This document shows positions 33,451-45,949 of a stretch of DNA of 64,000 nt, in pieces; position 1 is the first letter of the stretch; each line of letters starts with the position of its first letter. This DNA is from Paralichthys olivaceus. Taxonomy: Eukaryota; Chordata; Actinopteri; Pleuronectiformes; Paralichthyidae. The notes beneath the pieces are model-generated. The model did no database searches, was not told the DNA's origin, and saw only the letters and a list, made by a program, of their open reading frames with translations. The DNA lies in NCBI RefSeq assembly GCF_024713975.1, contig NC_091099.1, positions 9,934,501-9,998,500 on the forward strand, given 5' to 3'. Both the position numbers and the translations under genes were made by a program.

Positions 33451-35434
33451 CCAGTGTAATGGAGTTACTTTTACCCAATTAAAGGACTTGAATTCTTTCC
33501 TCCACCAAACAAACCTATAGTACTATGGATAATTCAGCAAGTTGCCATCAAATGTAATACTGTTAACAGCCTGTAGTCTCCTCTTATAGTAGAGTTGGTA
33601 GGGACAAAAGGAAATGTCAACACATTGGGGGGTCCCATCTTTCTGTGCACCCACATACATGACCACAGCATGGTAATAGACTGACTGCAGCACAGATCCA
33701 ACATGAACATGAATGTGATGATGTGACAGAAAACAAAACAACTTCACTGCAACTTTTAATTCCTTTATACAAATTTGATAAAAAACTGTAAAATGAAATG
33801 TCTCCTTTCACCCCAGAGCTCTGGCAGAAGGTGTCAGCAGCAGATCACCTGTTCCCACGTTACGCCTGCTTCTCATATCCTTCATCGGGACAAGGATTCA
33901 AATATATTAATTTCAAGCTAAGACTAAAGGAGGTCCAGGCTCTTGGAACACAGACAAATTGACCTGAAGTTATCTAGTGTTGGCGAGCTGTAGGAAATCC
34001 AGCCCAGATGTGAGGGACACTTGGTTGTTTCATTTTTAAGAATCACTATCGGTCATTCGACCAATGAAAAACATTCTCACATATGGTAAAGGAATCTATC
34101 AGTTTCAGAAGAATTAAGGAGTTGGCAAAGGAGATTTAAAGTGAATATTAAAATGTGTGTGTGTGTGTATGATAGACTCAACAGAGAGTAGGAGTGGTTC
34201 TTTAATTTTAAGCAGATACACACTGATTAAGTGGGGTGTTACCAAAGGCAGGCGCTGCACCATGACGACAGTCGCTGGGTTCACTCAGTTGGAAACGGGA
34301 CACTTATGCACATAACAGACGTGAGCAACGACAGCGGCTCCTCTGCCCAAAGTGGATGGAGATGAAGCGTCCTGCCAGGAAGCCCAGGCAGCGAAACTAG
34401 ACTGATGGTCAGAAGTTTATTCTAGTCTGTGTGGAAAAAAGTACAGTGTTTACACGATCCGGGACAGAGAGCAGGCCAAGTCAGTACACCGGGGGAATTC
34501 AAAACACTGTATCCCAAGAGGGCACCATGGGGAGAAAAAAACCTGCTGTCCATAAATGGGTAAAGCCAGGAGAGAGGGCATTATGGGGAATAAAAGAGCT
34601 CCTGACTGTACTCTGCAGCTGAGTCACAGGATTTATTTAGATTGGCTAAAATCAAATGAATAAACCCTTCTAACCTTTATCATCCATATTCTAACCTCTA
34701 ATCATTTTCATTCTTCAGGCACCAGGTTAACTCGCTGTGGCTGAGCAGCGACTGTCTGAGATTTGGTTGCGCTGTTAAAGACGTGGCTCGATGATAATAA
34801 ATCAACATGACTCAGTGTTCTGACAGAACGCTCTTCAGAGTGTAAACATTTCTCTCACACTATTTCCCAGTGTAAGTGTTGTGGTATTGAAGTGACTGCA
34901 GAAGGTGAAAGGATTCTCTATTCCCGGCTTTTACCCTGTCGTCAAATCTCAGATGAGCTCATGGCTGCATTAGCATAGAGGAAGGAGGAAGAGTCCAACT
35001 TGAAATGTCAAAAAAGTTTGGATAGATAGCTATTAGTATGTGTATTCATTCACAAGAGCTGAGTGTAGTCCACCAAGCTTTAGTTGTAATATACTAAAGT
35101 TTTTTTTTCTAAAGCAAAAAACTGAACTGAAATTCAAACTTGAACTTTTCCAGAAACGGTGGCATTCAGAGTTGTTAAGCTCTTTTTTCTCCTTATTGAA
35201 CCTTTTCTCTTCCGCCTTGACTCGTTTTTCATTTCATATGTGATGTTTCCCACAGTCCTCTCACTAAACAACTGGATTCCTTTGTCATTATTAAAGTCCA
35301 GCTGAGAGATCTCTCCAGTTTTGTGCAGTCGGAGTAAATGTCCAGTGAAACAGAGACACAGGGGTCACGTTTCAACTGACGCCTCAGACAACTAGTGCAG
35401 TTTCAGTCTGCATAACTTTCTTAGACTCATATGA

Positions 35435-35930
35435 GGTCACAGAGATGATGATCTTTGACCACTGAAATTTAATAAATTCATCTTTGAATTCAACTGGTCA
35501 CAATTTGAAGAAATCTCCTAAAGGCAGACTTATGAGATCATGTTCAAGAGGCCCAAAAAAACAGGTTTTATGAGTATGAACATATTTACCACATTTGAAA
35601 TAATTATTTTGGGTGTTCATGTGGCAAAAGAGTATTTTGTAAGGTCATAGAGATCTTGACCTTTGACCTCTGAACTCAATCCTTGAGTCCAAGCGTGGGT
35701 TTTACTGATATTTCACATACATAAGAACATGAGGTCACTGTGAACTTGGCCGATGACTTTTGACCTCAGTAATCTAATCTGTTCATCTGTGAATCCTTGA
35801 AAATTCCCTCAAGCAATCTTGAGCTATCATGTTCACAAGAAGGAGATTAATGGACGAACGGAGGGATAGACAACTTGAAAACATAATGCCTCTGGCCACT
35901 GGCTATGGCTAGGACAGAGGCATAATAGAA
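35435..35930 (+). repeat. Dispersed repeat with internal TGACCTTTGACC units
   Basis: About 500 bp made of diverged internal repeats (GATCTTTGACC, GATCTTGACCTTTGACCTC, GATGACTTTTGACCTCAG), each followed by an AATCTAATC-GTTCATC-TTGAGTCC-like block. It ends in AACATAATGCCTCTGGCC and AGAGGCATAA. The organisation is that of a transposable-element end; no family is claimed. Confidence 0.6.
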
Positions 35931-36739
35931 CTGAAGTGGCCTAACAAGCACCAAAAGTGCACAAATTTCTGAAACATGAAACACAGACATCACATACTAT
36001 CACTCATCTCTCATATCCTGTGGTGCGACTGACATTTAAATCCTGGATATGAAAAACTGAAGCCTCATCATGTAAACTCCCTGCTAAGCAGATGATTTAT
36101 TTGGTCCATGTACCGTAAATATGCAGACTTCCAAGATTGGGGCTTTTAGCTTAGAATGACTAAGCTAAAACCTTCATAGACCTCACTGTCTGTACACAGT
36201 GAGTTTGGCTTCTACAAAAACAGATTGCCTCACTGATTCTACATGACTCAAGGGTTAGCACTGTCCGAACAGAGTCAATAGAACATGAGAAATGTCTCTA
36301 CCCTGGAACTACATTTAAATCAAACAGCCTTCACCGATAAATCTGACATTCCTGGTTTCCATTAACTCAGAAGCTGAACTGAACCACACAGCTTACATTA
36401 AATTGAAATACGTCCTTACAAATCTGATGAACAAATTCTTGGCACTGGCACCGCAGCCTTTGTATTAAATGCATAGTTTGACCTGTCGCATCTGTCCTTC
36501 ACATGTTTATAGACCACTGACAGGAAGCCTGAGGAGCGCCTGCCAAGGCAACTGTGGCACACATGCATATTCATGGCCATAATATACTTATCATTACATC
36601 ACAGAGGGAGTATGTATTGCAAATGGTCTTCATTAAAGGATGTGATTAGAATGAGGATGAATTGAAATGTAACTAGAATAACATGGAGAGTATAAACTGT
36701 ACATCCACCAAGCTGTATAAAAACATATTTAATTCTGAT

Positions 36740-37268
36740 AGATCCATGAATTAATCTCTGGGGGGGAAAAAAACATAAAAATGTCCTGGATGTGCACTCA
36801 AATGTGAGGTTCTTTCTGGGCCGATCCTTGCAACAAATTCCATGGCAATCTGTTCAGTTGTTTTTGTGTAATCCTGCTGACAAACAATCACAAACAAGCT
36901 AGAATGGCCTTTAGTAGTGTGCATATCTTTCCCCAGGCCTGACAGTCCCCTTAAATTCAATAAAGCCCCACCAAATTGTACAGACTCATAAATATCAGTC
37001 CCTTAAATGTTTTTTTTAATTATTCCCTGGGAAAGTGTTAAAAAATGGAAAAAACAACCTATCCCACAATGTTAAGGAAAGTGAAAACAATTCCTGGATC
37101 AGTCCTTTTCTCTGGATCTGCACCAAAATCCAATTTGCCTGACCCATTCAGCATCCTTCTGCCAAGTTTTGTGCCAATCTGTCCAGTAGATTCTGCATAA
37201 TCCTGCTGACATACAAACAAACTGACAGCAGTGAAAACATAACCTCCTGAGCAGAGGTAATAATAGAA
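36740..37268 (+). repeat. Two adjacent copies of the CTGTCCAGTAG-type dispersed repeat
   Basis: Copy A (36740-36910) has CCATGGCAATCTGTTCAGTT and GTAATCCTGCTGACAAAC. Copy B (36920-37268) has ATTCCCTGGGAAAGTG, ATGTTAAGGAAAGTGAAAAC, GGATCTGCACCAAAATCCAA, CCAATCTGTCCAGTAGATTC and the end ACATAACCTCCTGAGCAGAGG. Confidence 0.7.
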
Positions 37269-37619
37269 GTAGAATAAGACATATGCTTTCTAATGTTTTC
37301 ACCATTGTGCTTTTTCATGATTGATTTCTAGCTGTCATGACAAACTGCATCATATCTGACCCTCCCCTCATGTGTCACACCTATCATCCATTATCTCTCA
37401 GAGATACCATCACTCTCACCTGTGTTCCTCTCAGGCGTCTCACTCCTCGTGTCTCTCAGGGATTCACGTTCCAGTGAACAGCTCCATCAGTACTGCCTTC
37501 CTCCTCTTCTCCCTCCCACCTCACTCCCTCCTCTCACTGTCACTGTGCCTCACAAACTGAGGTGGATCTTTTTTACGCTCTCTCCCTCCTCTCCCTTTAG
37601 TCTTTACTCTCGGGACGTG

Positions 37620-40600
37620 ATGAGGTTAACAGCGCTGTGCATCTATGGGACCCTGCTGGCCTTGTCAAGCCTCTCCCGGACCACAGGGGTCTCTGGTGAC
37701 GGAGACATCCTGGGAGATAGGGGATATGGGCCCTGTGCTGCAACTCTTGAGCTTGAAGGGCCATGCAGACCGGGACAGGAGGAGGACACATGCCCCTACC
37801 TCTTCACTCTGCCACCGCTGACCGTTCATCTGCCAAAGCAGCTCACAGAGCTGGAGAAGATCACGAAGGATCTGCAGAAGCTGAAGGACCATGTGGATCA
37901 GCTGAGGAAGATGTGCGCTGATTGTACAGTAAGACAAACTGAGAGAGTGTGCAGAACACAAAGTGAAAGAGAGCATGTGAAGACAAATGAGGGAACAGAT
38001 AAACAGGGGGATGAGAGGAAGTGGGTGAATGAGAGAAAAGATTTAAGAGAGGACGGGGTTAAAGTGGAAAAGACGATGGATGTGGATGGTGACACTGACT
38101 CCAAAGAAAGAACAGTTTTAGAAGAGAGAGGGAGAAAGAAATGGGAAGCAGAGGGAGAGAGCGGTGAAAGGGTCGTAAAAGAAAATGAGAAAACAGAAAC
38201 CTTAAAAGAAGTGCCATTAAAAGATGGAAAAACTCAAACAGAGGGGGGAAAGGTAACAGACAAATTGAGGCAGCAAAAGGTGCCAACTTCTGGTGGAGAG
38301 GGGAGAACAGAGGGCATGACGAGAGAAGAAAATAAGGAGATTGAAAAAGTTACAGAAAAAGACAGAAAGGGGGATTTAAAGGGAGATCAAGTAGATAAGC
38401 AGCAGAGTGGGAAAGAAGGAAAGATGACGAGTGATAACAAACACGAGGAGAAAACAGAAGAAAGTGACAAATATTTGAGGCAAGATGAAACAAAGGAAAC
38501 AGACAAAAACACCCAAACTGTGGAAAACATGGGCAGTGATGGAATAAAGATGTCTGAGGATCATGATGAGCATACAAATAAGGAGCGAGAGCAACGTTGG
38601 GAGGACAGAAAAAAGAAAAGGGACAGGGGACTAAGAGTGGAGCAAAATAACAAGAAACCAAAACAGACTGAAATCATTGGGCGCTCAGCAACACAGAGGA
38701 CTATAAAAGAGGGGGAGGAGGAGGAGGAAGGGGAGATGGGCACAGAGATCAAACCCGAGGCAGAAGAAATGGTCCAGACTGTACAGAGAGACAGCGATGA
38801 AGATTTAACGTCCAACAGAACGAGTGAAAGGACAGACTTTGTTTCAGTCAGCCAGACTCCATTAGTTCCCATTAGTCCAACACATGACTCGGTGGACTCA
38901 AACAAAGCTACCACCTCAACGTCATCTCCTCCCCCTCGTCTTCTGTCCAGTTCACGATTGATCCCAGACATGAGATGGACAATGACCAAAGCTGCTCATG
39001 GACTTACAACCCAAAGCACAGACAGTGATGTGACTGGCTTCTCTGAGCACCCACATCCTGATGAAGAGGCAGATGTGAGGACCACAAGTACGCCAACAAC
39101 AATAACAATAAGCACACTGGGAGTCCCCAGACAACAGATAACCAGCAGCAGTACAAGGTTCACATCAACAACTAGTCCGAGACCCAGGGCAAGCTTCCAG
39201 AGTCGATCTATGTCCACCGCAGCTACAACCACCTCAACTCCCCGTCAGAATTTATACACAACTACAGGAGGAGAAGACCACAGCCCGTGGACAGTAAAGA
39301 AGAACGCCAGCTCCAACACTAACCCTGGAGTGAAACCTCAACGAAAGCCTGGTGAAAAGCATAAACCAGGAATTAAGCCTGAAGCAGATCGTAAGCTAAA
39401 AAATCCTAAGAATGACAATAAACCTGATGGAGCACCTTCACCAGACAAAAAAATTAAGGACGACCAAAAGCAGAGGCCTTCACTTCAAAAACCCACAGCC
39501 AAGCAGAAACCCAAACCTCCAAAAGTCCAGATTAAAAAACCTGACCAGAGAGCTCCACTTCAATATGTGAAAAACAATCCTGCGCCTAAACATGATCGAG
39601 ACCTCACAACGGATCAAAACAAGTTAGTACCTCCTGTCCAGAGACCTACATCCCATCAAAGACTTGTATCAATAAATGCAACTGGTACTGACAAAGATCT
39701 TCTGAATGATCAACTGAACTCGAAACCAGAGAAAAAGCCAAATCGTCCTCTAGACAAACCAGAGCCAAAGCAGAAACCTGAGAAAAAAACGAAAAGTAAA
39801 GAAAAAGCAGAATCTGATTTATCCTCTAAATCAAACCAACATTTCACACCTGAACCTGAAAAAGCAGAAACAATTCAGCTCAAGGCTGAAGAACCTATCC
39901 AAGAGTCTGTGACAGAACTAATGAGAAAATCCGATGAAAATCTGTCTCCTGAGTCTAAATCTAACCAAGACTCAACACCTGGACAAAACATTTCACATGA
40001 TCGTATTAAAATACCTTATGATAAAAAGCCTAAACCCGGCAAGAAAACCCCTGTGATTAAACAAAACCCTAAACCTGGCCACATCCCTAAACTTTACCCA
40101 AAACATCAAGAACTTGGCAAAAATACTAAACCCAGTGTGAAGCCTAAACTTGGCCAGGTACCTCAAACAAATCCGGGGCCTAAAAAACCTGTACCTGGCC
40201 AACTGCCTGATCTTAAACCAGAATCTGTACCTGATGAAATCCCTGCAACAGAATCCAACATAACATCCAAACTAAGGCCTCCCACTGCACCCGTGCCCAC
40301 ACTGAAGCCAGGAGCAACATCTGTTCAAAGGACAAAACCAGCAGTGCAACTAAAATCGAGCCTAAAGACCAAAACAGATTCAGCTCCTTACATCATTCGC
40401 GTGACGACTGTGGATGGCATCCAAAATTCTGAAATTCACATGCCACCTACATCTGGTGCTATAAAACATATTGCTGAGGCGACTCATTCCCCGCAAGACA
40501 CAGAGTTCAGCCCCAGCACAAAAAAAACCATCACTCCGGGTCCAATGACCTCTGACAGCCCTGAGCCTGTACCCTTCCCTCTGCTTCACGCTCTCCCTGA

Positions 40601-43521
40601 AGGCTTCACGGTGAGCCCAGGCAACAGGGTTACGTCTGATCTGAGGCCACAAACAGCTGGACAGCCATCATCGATCCCAATGACAACAAGACCAAACAAA
40701 ATCGTCCACGGGATCCTCCCAATTGTTATCGCTAGCACCAGTCCAGGATCCACAAGGCCAAACCCGGCTCATAATGCTGACTCCAGCTTACAAACTACGA
40801 TACGTCAAGATGTGGGGGAAACGTCTCCAAGACAAAATCCACATAAAAAAATGATCACCACTCCGACCACTTCCCCCAGAGCCCACACTACCTCCACACT
40901 TAGCCCTGACTTCAGGTCAACAACCCCTCTCACCTCTGGCCCCGAGGCCCCGGCGGCTGAGTCGTCCACTCCCAGTGCACTAGAGCTGCGTGTAAAAATC
41001 AACCAGGTGGTCGCTCTCCCCAGTAGCGTGCGTCCAAAAGTGCATCCTGAGGACAACCAGGGAGGCAAACTACCAACGTGGATGTCATCTAAAGGCAAGT
41101 GATATTATTTTAGACTGTCACAACATGCTTGCTAATTTTATGTGCCAAAAAGACAGTTTGGAACACCATGAGCAATATTGTAATAATGCTTTATTTATAT
41201 TCTCCCACAAAAGACATCAAAAATTTTAGCTTGAAATATTAAATGGAGAAGACATAAACTATTTCACAATGACATACTTTAAGATATACAGCTTATATCC
41301 CTAATGTCTCCTGTCTTCTTGCAACAATACATCCAAAACTAGAATGGCAGTGAGTAGAGTTCATACCTCCACCAAGGCCCAGCAGTCCCCTGATGAAACC
41401 GTATTAAAATAGATTTGGATCTGCACCAATTGACGCACATTCATAAACATCAGTCTCCTTAACATTTTTTTCATCAAGATCTGTGAAGTCTTCTCTTATG
41501 AATCAGTGACAATGTTGGAGAACATCATATCTCACAATGTGGAAAAAAGATTCCTGGATCCGCACCCTGATCCAGATCCACACAAGAAATGTAATCATTT
41601 CTTTCCTACTCACACCACATCAGGTTCCACCAAGTTCCACAGTAATCTGTCCAGCAGTTTTTTGTGTGATCCTGCAAACAGACAAACAAACAAACAAATG
41701 CAGATGAAAACATAAACTCCTTGGTGGAGATAATAATACAGCCAGAGGAACTGTTGTGCATTAGCAGTTGAGTGCCTTATTATTCTTTCTCTTGTTAAAA
41801 AAGTAAATTGGTTTTAGCTGACCTGACAGGATTTTATTAAGAGGCCCACATGGCAAATCCTAATGATCCTCACATAAAAGAAGAGCATTTAACTGTATGG
41901 TTTGTGAGATCATCTTTGTGTCATACATCATGGCTTTTTGTCAAGTAGGAATTTGCATATGTGTGCACAATGTGTGTGGTGATAAGAGATAAAACCACAA
42001 GTATGCGCAGGCTAACGTGGTAAAAACATCCTGCAGAGCTGCGTGGGGAACAGTCAGTGATACATTTGGCTTCAAATCTGTCCTATGATTCTTGAGTTTA
42101 ACAGCGAGACACAGGTGCAGATCAGGAGGATTATCACATCTGCCCCCCTCCTTCTTTACACAGTTTATACATCATAACATTAAAACATGGAACACTCGGT
42201 TTATGTTTGTTATTCTATCATAGCAACTTCAGGAAAGAGGTACAGGAAAGATTAGTTATTGTTTAAAAGGAGGTATTAGTATGCAGCCCATTTCTGCCAA
42301 TGTAAGAAGAAAAAGATGCTAAATTAAAAGATATTATGTAGTTGTTTAAGATATTAAGTCAGTATTTTGAGATACTAAGTTATCATATTGAGACATTAAG
42401 TTATTATTATGAGTTAATGGGTCATACATTTGAGATATGAAGTCATTATTTTAAGATATTAAGAAGTTATGATGAAATATTTAGACCTTATTTTGAGATA
42501 TTGAGTCTTTTTCATGTGACTTTAAGTCATTATTTTCAAATATTGATTTATTATTCAGAGGTATAGTCATAACTGTGATATATCTCATTGTAATGACTGA
42601 TTGTTTTAAAACACAGGGGCAGAGTTTCCATTCCTCAGAAACACTGAACTATGATGAAGTGGTTTCTGCTCTGACCTGTTGACCTTGTGTGACCTCAGCT
42701 AACATGTCTTCACCTGCAAGATACGAACCGAGGCCTAAAAGATAGAAGAAGGATTTGTTTTTGAAATGTTTTGAGAGAAAGGTTTTTATTATTCTCTCTT
42801 CCAATCTTCCTCATCAGCAGTGAGGAGAGACTGCTCGGACCACCTGCTGAGAGGGGAGACCAGCAGCGGGGTGTACCTGGTGACCCCTGACATCCGCAGC
42901 CGGAGCTTCTCAGTCCTTTGTGACATGGAGCTGGAGGGCGGAGGATGGACCCTCCTGCAGCGCAGACACGACGGCAGTGTCAGCTTTAACCGCACCTGGG
43001 CCGAGTACCGCTCCGGTTTCGGGGAGCTGCACGGCGGGGAGTTCTGGCTGGGGAACAACATGATCCACCTGCTGACCCGGGACAGGGACATGGTGCTGCG
43101 GGTGGAGCTGGAGGACTTCGACGGGGTGACGGAGCATGCGGAGTACGCGCAGTTCAGGGTGGCCAGCGAGAGGCTGCGATACCGGCTGACGGTGGGAGGC
43201 TACTCCGGCACTGCAGGGGACGCTCTCCGCTTCAGCAGGAGCTACGATCACAACCACCGGCCATTCACAACCCCAGACCGGGACAATGACCGATACCAGT
43301 CTGGGAACTGCGGGGCCTACTACAGCTCCGGCTGGTGGTTTGACGCCTGCATGGCTGCCAACCTGAACGGGAGGTACTATGTGGGGAAGTACCGGGGAGT
43401 CAGGGACGGGATCTTCTGGGGCACATGGCCCAACATCTCCACAGAGTATTTCCCCACTAGTGACAGGGGGTCCTTTAAAAGTGTCCGGATGATGACCCGA
43501 CCTAAAGGCTTCACACCATGA
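37620..43521 (+). CDS. fgl2: Fibrinogen-like protein 2 (fibroleukin) with a giant low-complexity linker
   Basis: Two coding exons, 37620-41094 and 42818-43521, joined by a phase-1 GC-AG intron, code for 1,392 residues (human FGL2 439, also two exons). FGL2 is a secreted or membrane-associated protein with prothrombinase and immunoregulatory roles. Residues 1-22 are a signal peptide. The family N-terminus follows: LPPLTVHLPKQLTELEKI, a short coiled coil, and the KMCADC cysteine pair matching human KSCQDC. Residues about 112-1158 are a cysteine-free linker: Lys/Glu/Asp-rich (112-430), Ser/Thr-rich (430-620), Lys/Pro-rich (620-1000) and Thr/Pro-rich. The C-terminal fibrinogen domain (about 1160-1392) is intact: FSVLCDMELEGGGWTLLQRR, TTPDRDNDRYQSGNCGAYYS, GWWFDACMAANLNGRYY, YRGVRDGIFWGTWP. 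Human's second CxxC pair before this domain is not seen. The frame is open upstream to 37422, but the chosen ATG directly precedes the signal peptide. Confidence 0.93.
41335..41735 (+). repeat. CTGTCCAGTAG-type dispersed repeat in fgl2 intron 1
   Basis: Contains CTCCACCAAGGCCCAGCAGT, GATCTGTGAAGTCTTCTC, TTCCTGGATCCGCACCCTGA, AATCTGTCCAGCAGTTTTTT and ACATAAACTCCTTGGTGGAG; one of the longer copies. Confidence 0.75.
42325..42580 (+). repeat. Degenerate AT-rich tandem repeat (~22-bp unit) in fgl2 intron 1
   Basis: About eleven imperfect copies of a TATTTTGAGATATTAAGTCAT-like unit, with AAG, AAT and ATG variants. It ends about 240 bp before the fgl2 exon 2 acceptor. Confidence 0.7.
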
Positions 43522-43560
43522 CTCTGCTTTTATATCACATATAATAATACAAATAATGAT

Positions 43561-43566
43561 AATAAA
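43561..43566 (+). terminator. Polyadenylation signal AATAAA (fgl2, proximal)
   Basis: Forty bases after the fgl2 stop. A second AATAAA at 43897-43902 is an alternative distal site. Confidence 0.5.
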
Positions 43567-43986
43567 ACTCATCACACTCTCCTCACTGTTAATGTGCACT
43601 ATCAACACAACTCTGCCGCCTGGTGGTGATTAAACGGAGGATGTATATATTTACAAAGGTTATAATCACAAGTACATCGTGTGTGTTTTTTTTGTAATGT
43701 TGAAAATAACTTGATAGAGATTCATGTGTTCCATGACGAGAGAGCGATCCTCTTATTTTTCTATGAAGATGTGTGAATCTGACGGGTATGAGGCTACAGA
43801 GACTGATATTTTTATTATTACAATACTGGAAGGCCAGTTGATGGTTGAATGAAGCTGTTTGAGATGTTTTATAATGAAGTTTGTTTTATGAAGATGAATA
43901 AAAAGAGATGTCATGAATTAATCGCATTTACTTGTGTGTTGTCTGGAGACTACATTACAAAAGGACCAGTGCATTGAATAACATGC

Positions 43987-44212
43987 AAAAGGGATAGTTC
44001 ACCCCAAATTGAAAATTCAAACATTATCTACTCACCACTATGAGGATGGAGGGGTGGGTGAAGTGTTTGAGTCCACAAAACTCTTTCAGGGGGAAACGGG
44101 ATTGGATTTGGCTGCAGCAATATTTACCACTCGAACACTTCACCCATCCATCCTCTTAGCGCTGAGTAGATATGGAGTGACTTTTAGTTTTTGGGTGAAC
44201 TATCCCTTTAAA
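43987..44212. mobile_element. MITE with terminal inverted repeats
   Basis: The left end AAAAGGGATAGTTCACCCCA is matched by the right end TTTGGGTGAACTATCCCTTT in inverse orientation. A second inverted pair lies inside (GGTGAAGTGTTTGAGT / ACTCGAACACTTCACCC). No coding capacity, about 225 bp. The TTAAAGGGATAGTTCACCC end is very common in teleost genomes. A TTAA target cannot be confirmed on the left side. Confidence 0.88.
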
Positions 44213-45340
44213 TTAACATTGTTAGAAAAGCAACCACAGATTCTTCAGGTCAGATTTAAATTGTAGTAGCTCGGCCTCCATTTCCCTAGATCCTTTGCGT
44301 GAAGACGTCAGAGACGAGTTGCTTGGAAGTGCATCCTGATTGGACAGAACCAGAAGAGGGTGGAGCTGTGTTTACACAAGTGTGTACATCCGGTCTGTCA
44401 AGTGTGAAGAGACACACTGATGCAGACCAGAAGCAGAATAATTAGCCTTCAAAATAAAAACAAAAAGGATCATCCCAATCAGAAATGCTTTGGTTGCAGT
44501 TGCTCCAACCAAAGGTAGAAATAAATACAGACCTAGGGAATTATAACAGATAAAAATACAAAATGTACGTTACAAATATCGAACAAAAAGAAGCATGTAA
44601 AATATCTGCTTTATACTACATCATATATAGAAAGAAGCTGAATAACAACATCCAACATATGCATAGTATAATATATTTTATCATCTATTGTGTTAATAAA
44701 GGCTAATAATGGTCTTACATTGGGCTCTGCTCATTATATCAGGTCTGTATTACATGTCTCATACTTCTAAATTAACTTTATATAATTAACTTTATATTTA
44801 TGCTGAGACAAACTGAACAATGAGGGTGAGCAAGGTGGACTCAACCAGGAGCCAGCAGCAACTTATGATTTCAGAAAATGACTTTAATTGTTTTCATTAT
44901 TGACAATTAACAAAGGCCATCGATGTTCAAATAGGAAATTATTAATGATCAAAAAGTAAATTTTACCCCTAAAATAACAAACAAATGCATAAACATGGTA
45001 CGGACGTTATTGTTTAGTCACAAAAACATATTGTGTTTGTTTTAACAACAAATTCTACTTCATTCTTTTGATTGTTTGATTGTTGTTTCATATTTTTGAA
45101 CACTTTCTTTACACCCTCCAGAAGAAATGTATTTATCTATTCATCATTTTTCATTATTCACTCACACCAGCACTGAACATAACCAGCTGCTGCATCCATG
45201 TTTGCTCAAATTGTAAATGTCTCTTTTATCCTGAAGAGCTCCAACAGGAAGTCTGCTCTCAGAGTGATGGAGGTGACCATGCTGTCTGAATGGCTGCTCC
45301 CTCAGGTCTCTACTTTGTGTTGATATTAACTTGTGACCGT
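44213..45340. other. AT-rich intergenic sequence between fgl2 and fam185a
   Basis: No exon, RNA gene or element could be supported; only short unlinked frames. Confidence 0.5.
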
Positions 45341-45377
45341 GTAAAGTGTGGATGAGCTGGTTCATCTCCCGGGAACC

Positions 45378-45859
45378 ATGATGTTCTGGAGCTCAGCAGC
45401 TCAGCGGGGAGGTGTGGGACTCCTCCGCCGCTGGTCCCTCACTCTCCCCCGGTGTCCTCTGCACACCTCCCGGTCCTTCTCAGGCTCTGTCCCCGCTGAG
45501 TGTCCCGCACACGAGGGGGCGCAGCCGCCCCTGAGGCGGTGGGATCTGACCGTCAGCCCCTTCGGCTCGGTGCGGGCTCGGCTCTCCTGCAGCGTCTCCA
45601 TCCACCCGCTGGACCCGCACACCTTCCCGGAGGCCGACCGAGCCTTCGTCACGGTCCACGGGGCGGAGGGCGAGCAGGAGGTCGGTCTGGATCACTTACA
45701 CGTCCGGTACGATGACCGGAGCCGAGAGCTGCTCATCTCTGCAGAGAAGGTGAACAGCAGCGTGTCCATAGATGTGGCTGCTCCCATTAAAAGCAGTGAG
45801 TGTGAGGTGATGAGTCAATGGAGGAACATATACAACTATCATCTTTCCCTGGATAATAA

Positions 45860-45949
<90 letters not shown>

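Larger units (their letters stand above)
31800..37419. other. Gene-poor intergenic region between rsbn1l and fgl2
   Basis: No conserved protein exon was found on either strand. It is AT-rich with microsatellite, several dispersed repeats (listed separately) and a few small frames without family resemblance or flanking splice sites. Confidence 0.6.

Noticed and set aside
37422-37619. In-frame N-terminal extension of fgl2
   Set aside because: A signal peptide follows directly after the ATG at 37620; 66 extra residues ahead of it would bury it, and the upstream stretch has no family match.
42910-43608. 232-codon minus-strand frame antisense to the fgl2 fibrinogen domain
   Set aside because: The plus strand codes for a textbook fibrinogen domain; the antisense frame reflects its codon bias.
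45348-45377. Upstream in-frame ATG for fam185a
   Set aside because: Weak context (T at -3), and it would place acidic residues ahead of an otherwise good mitochondrial presequence.
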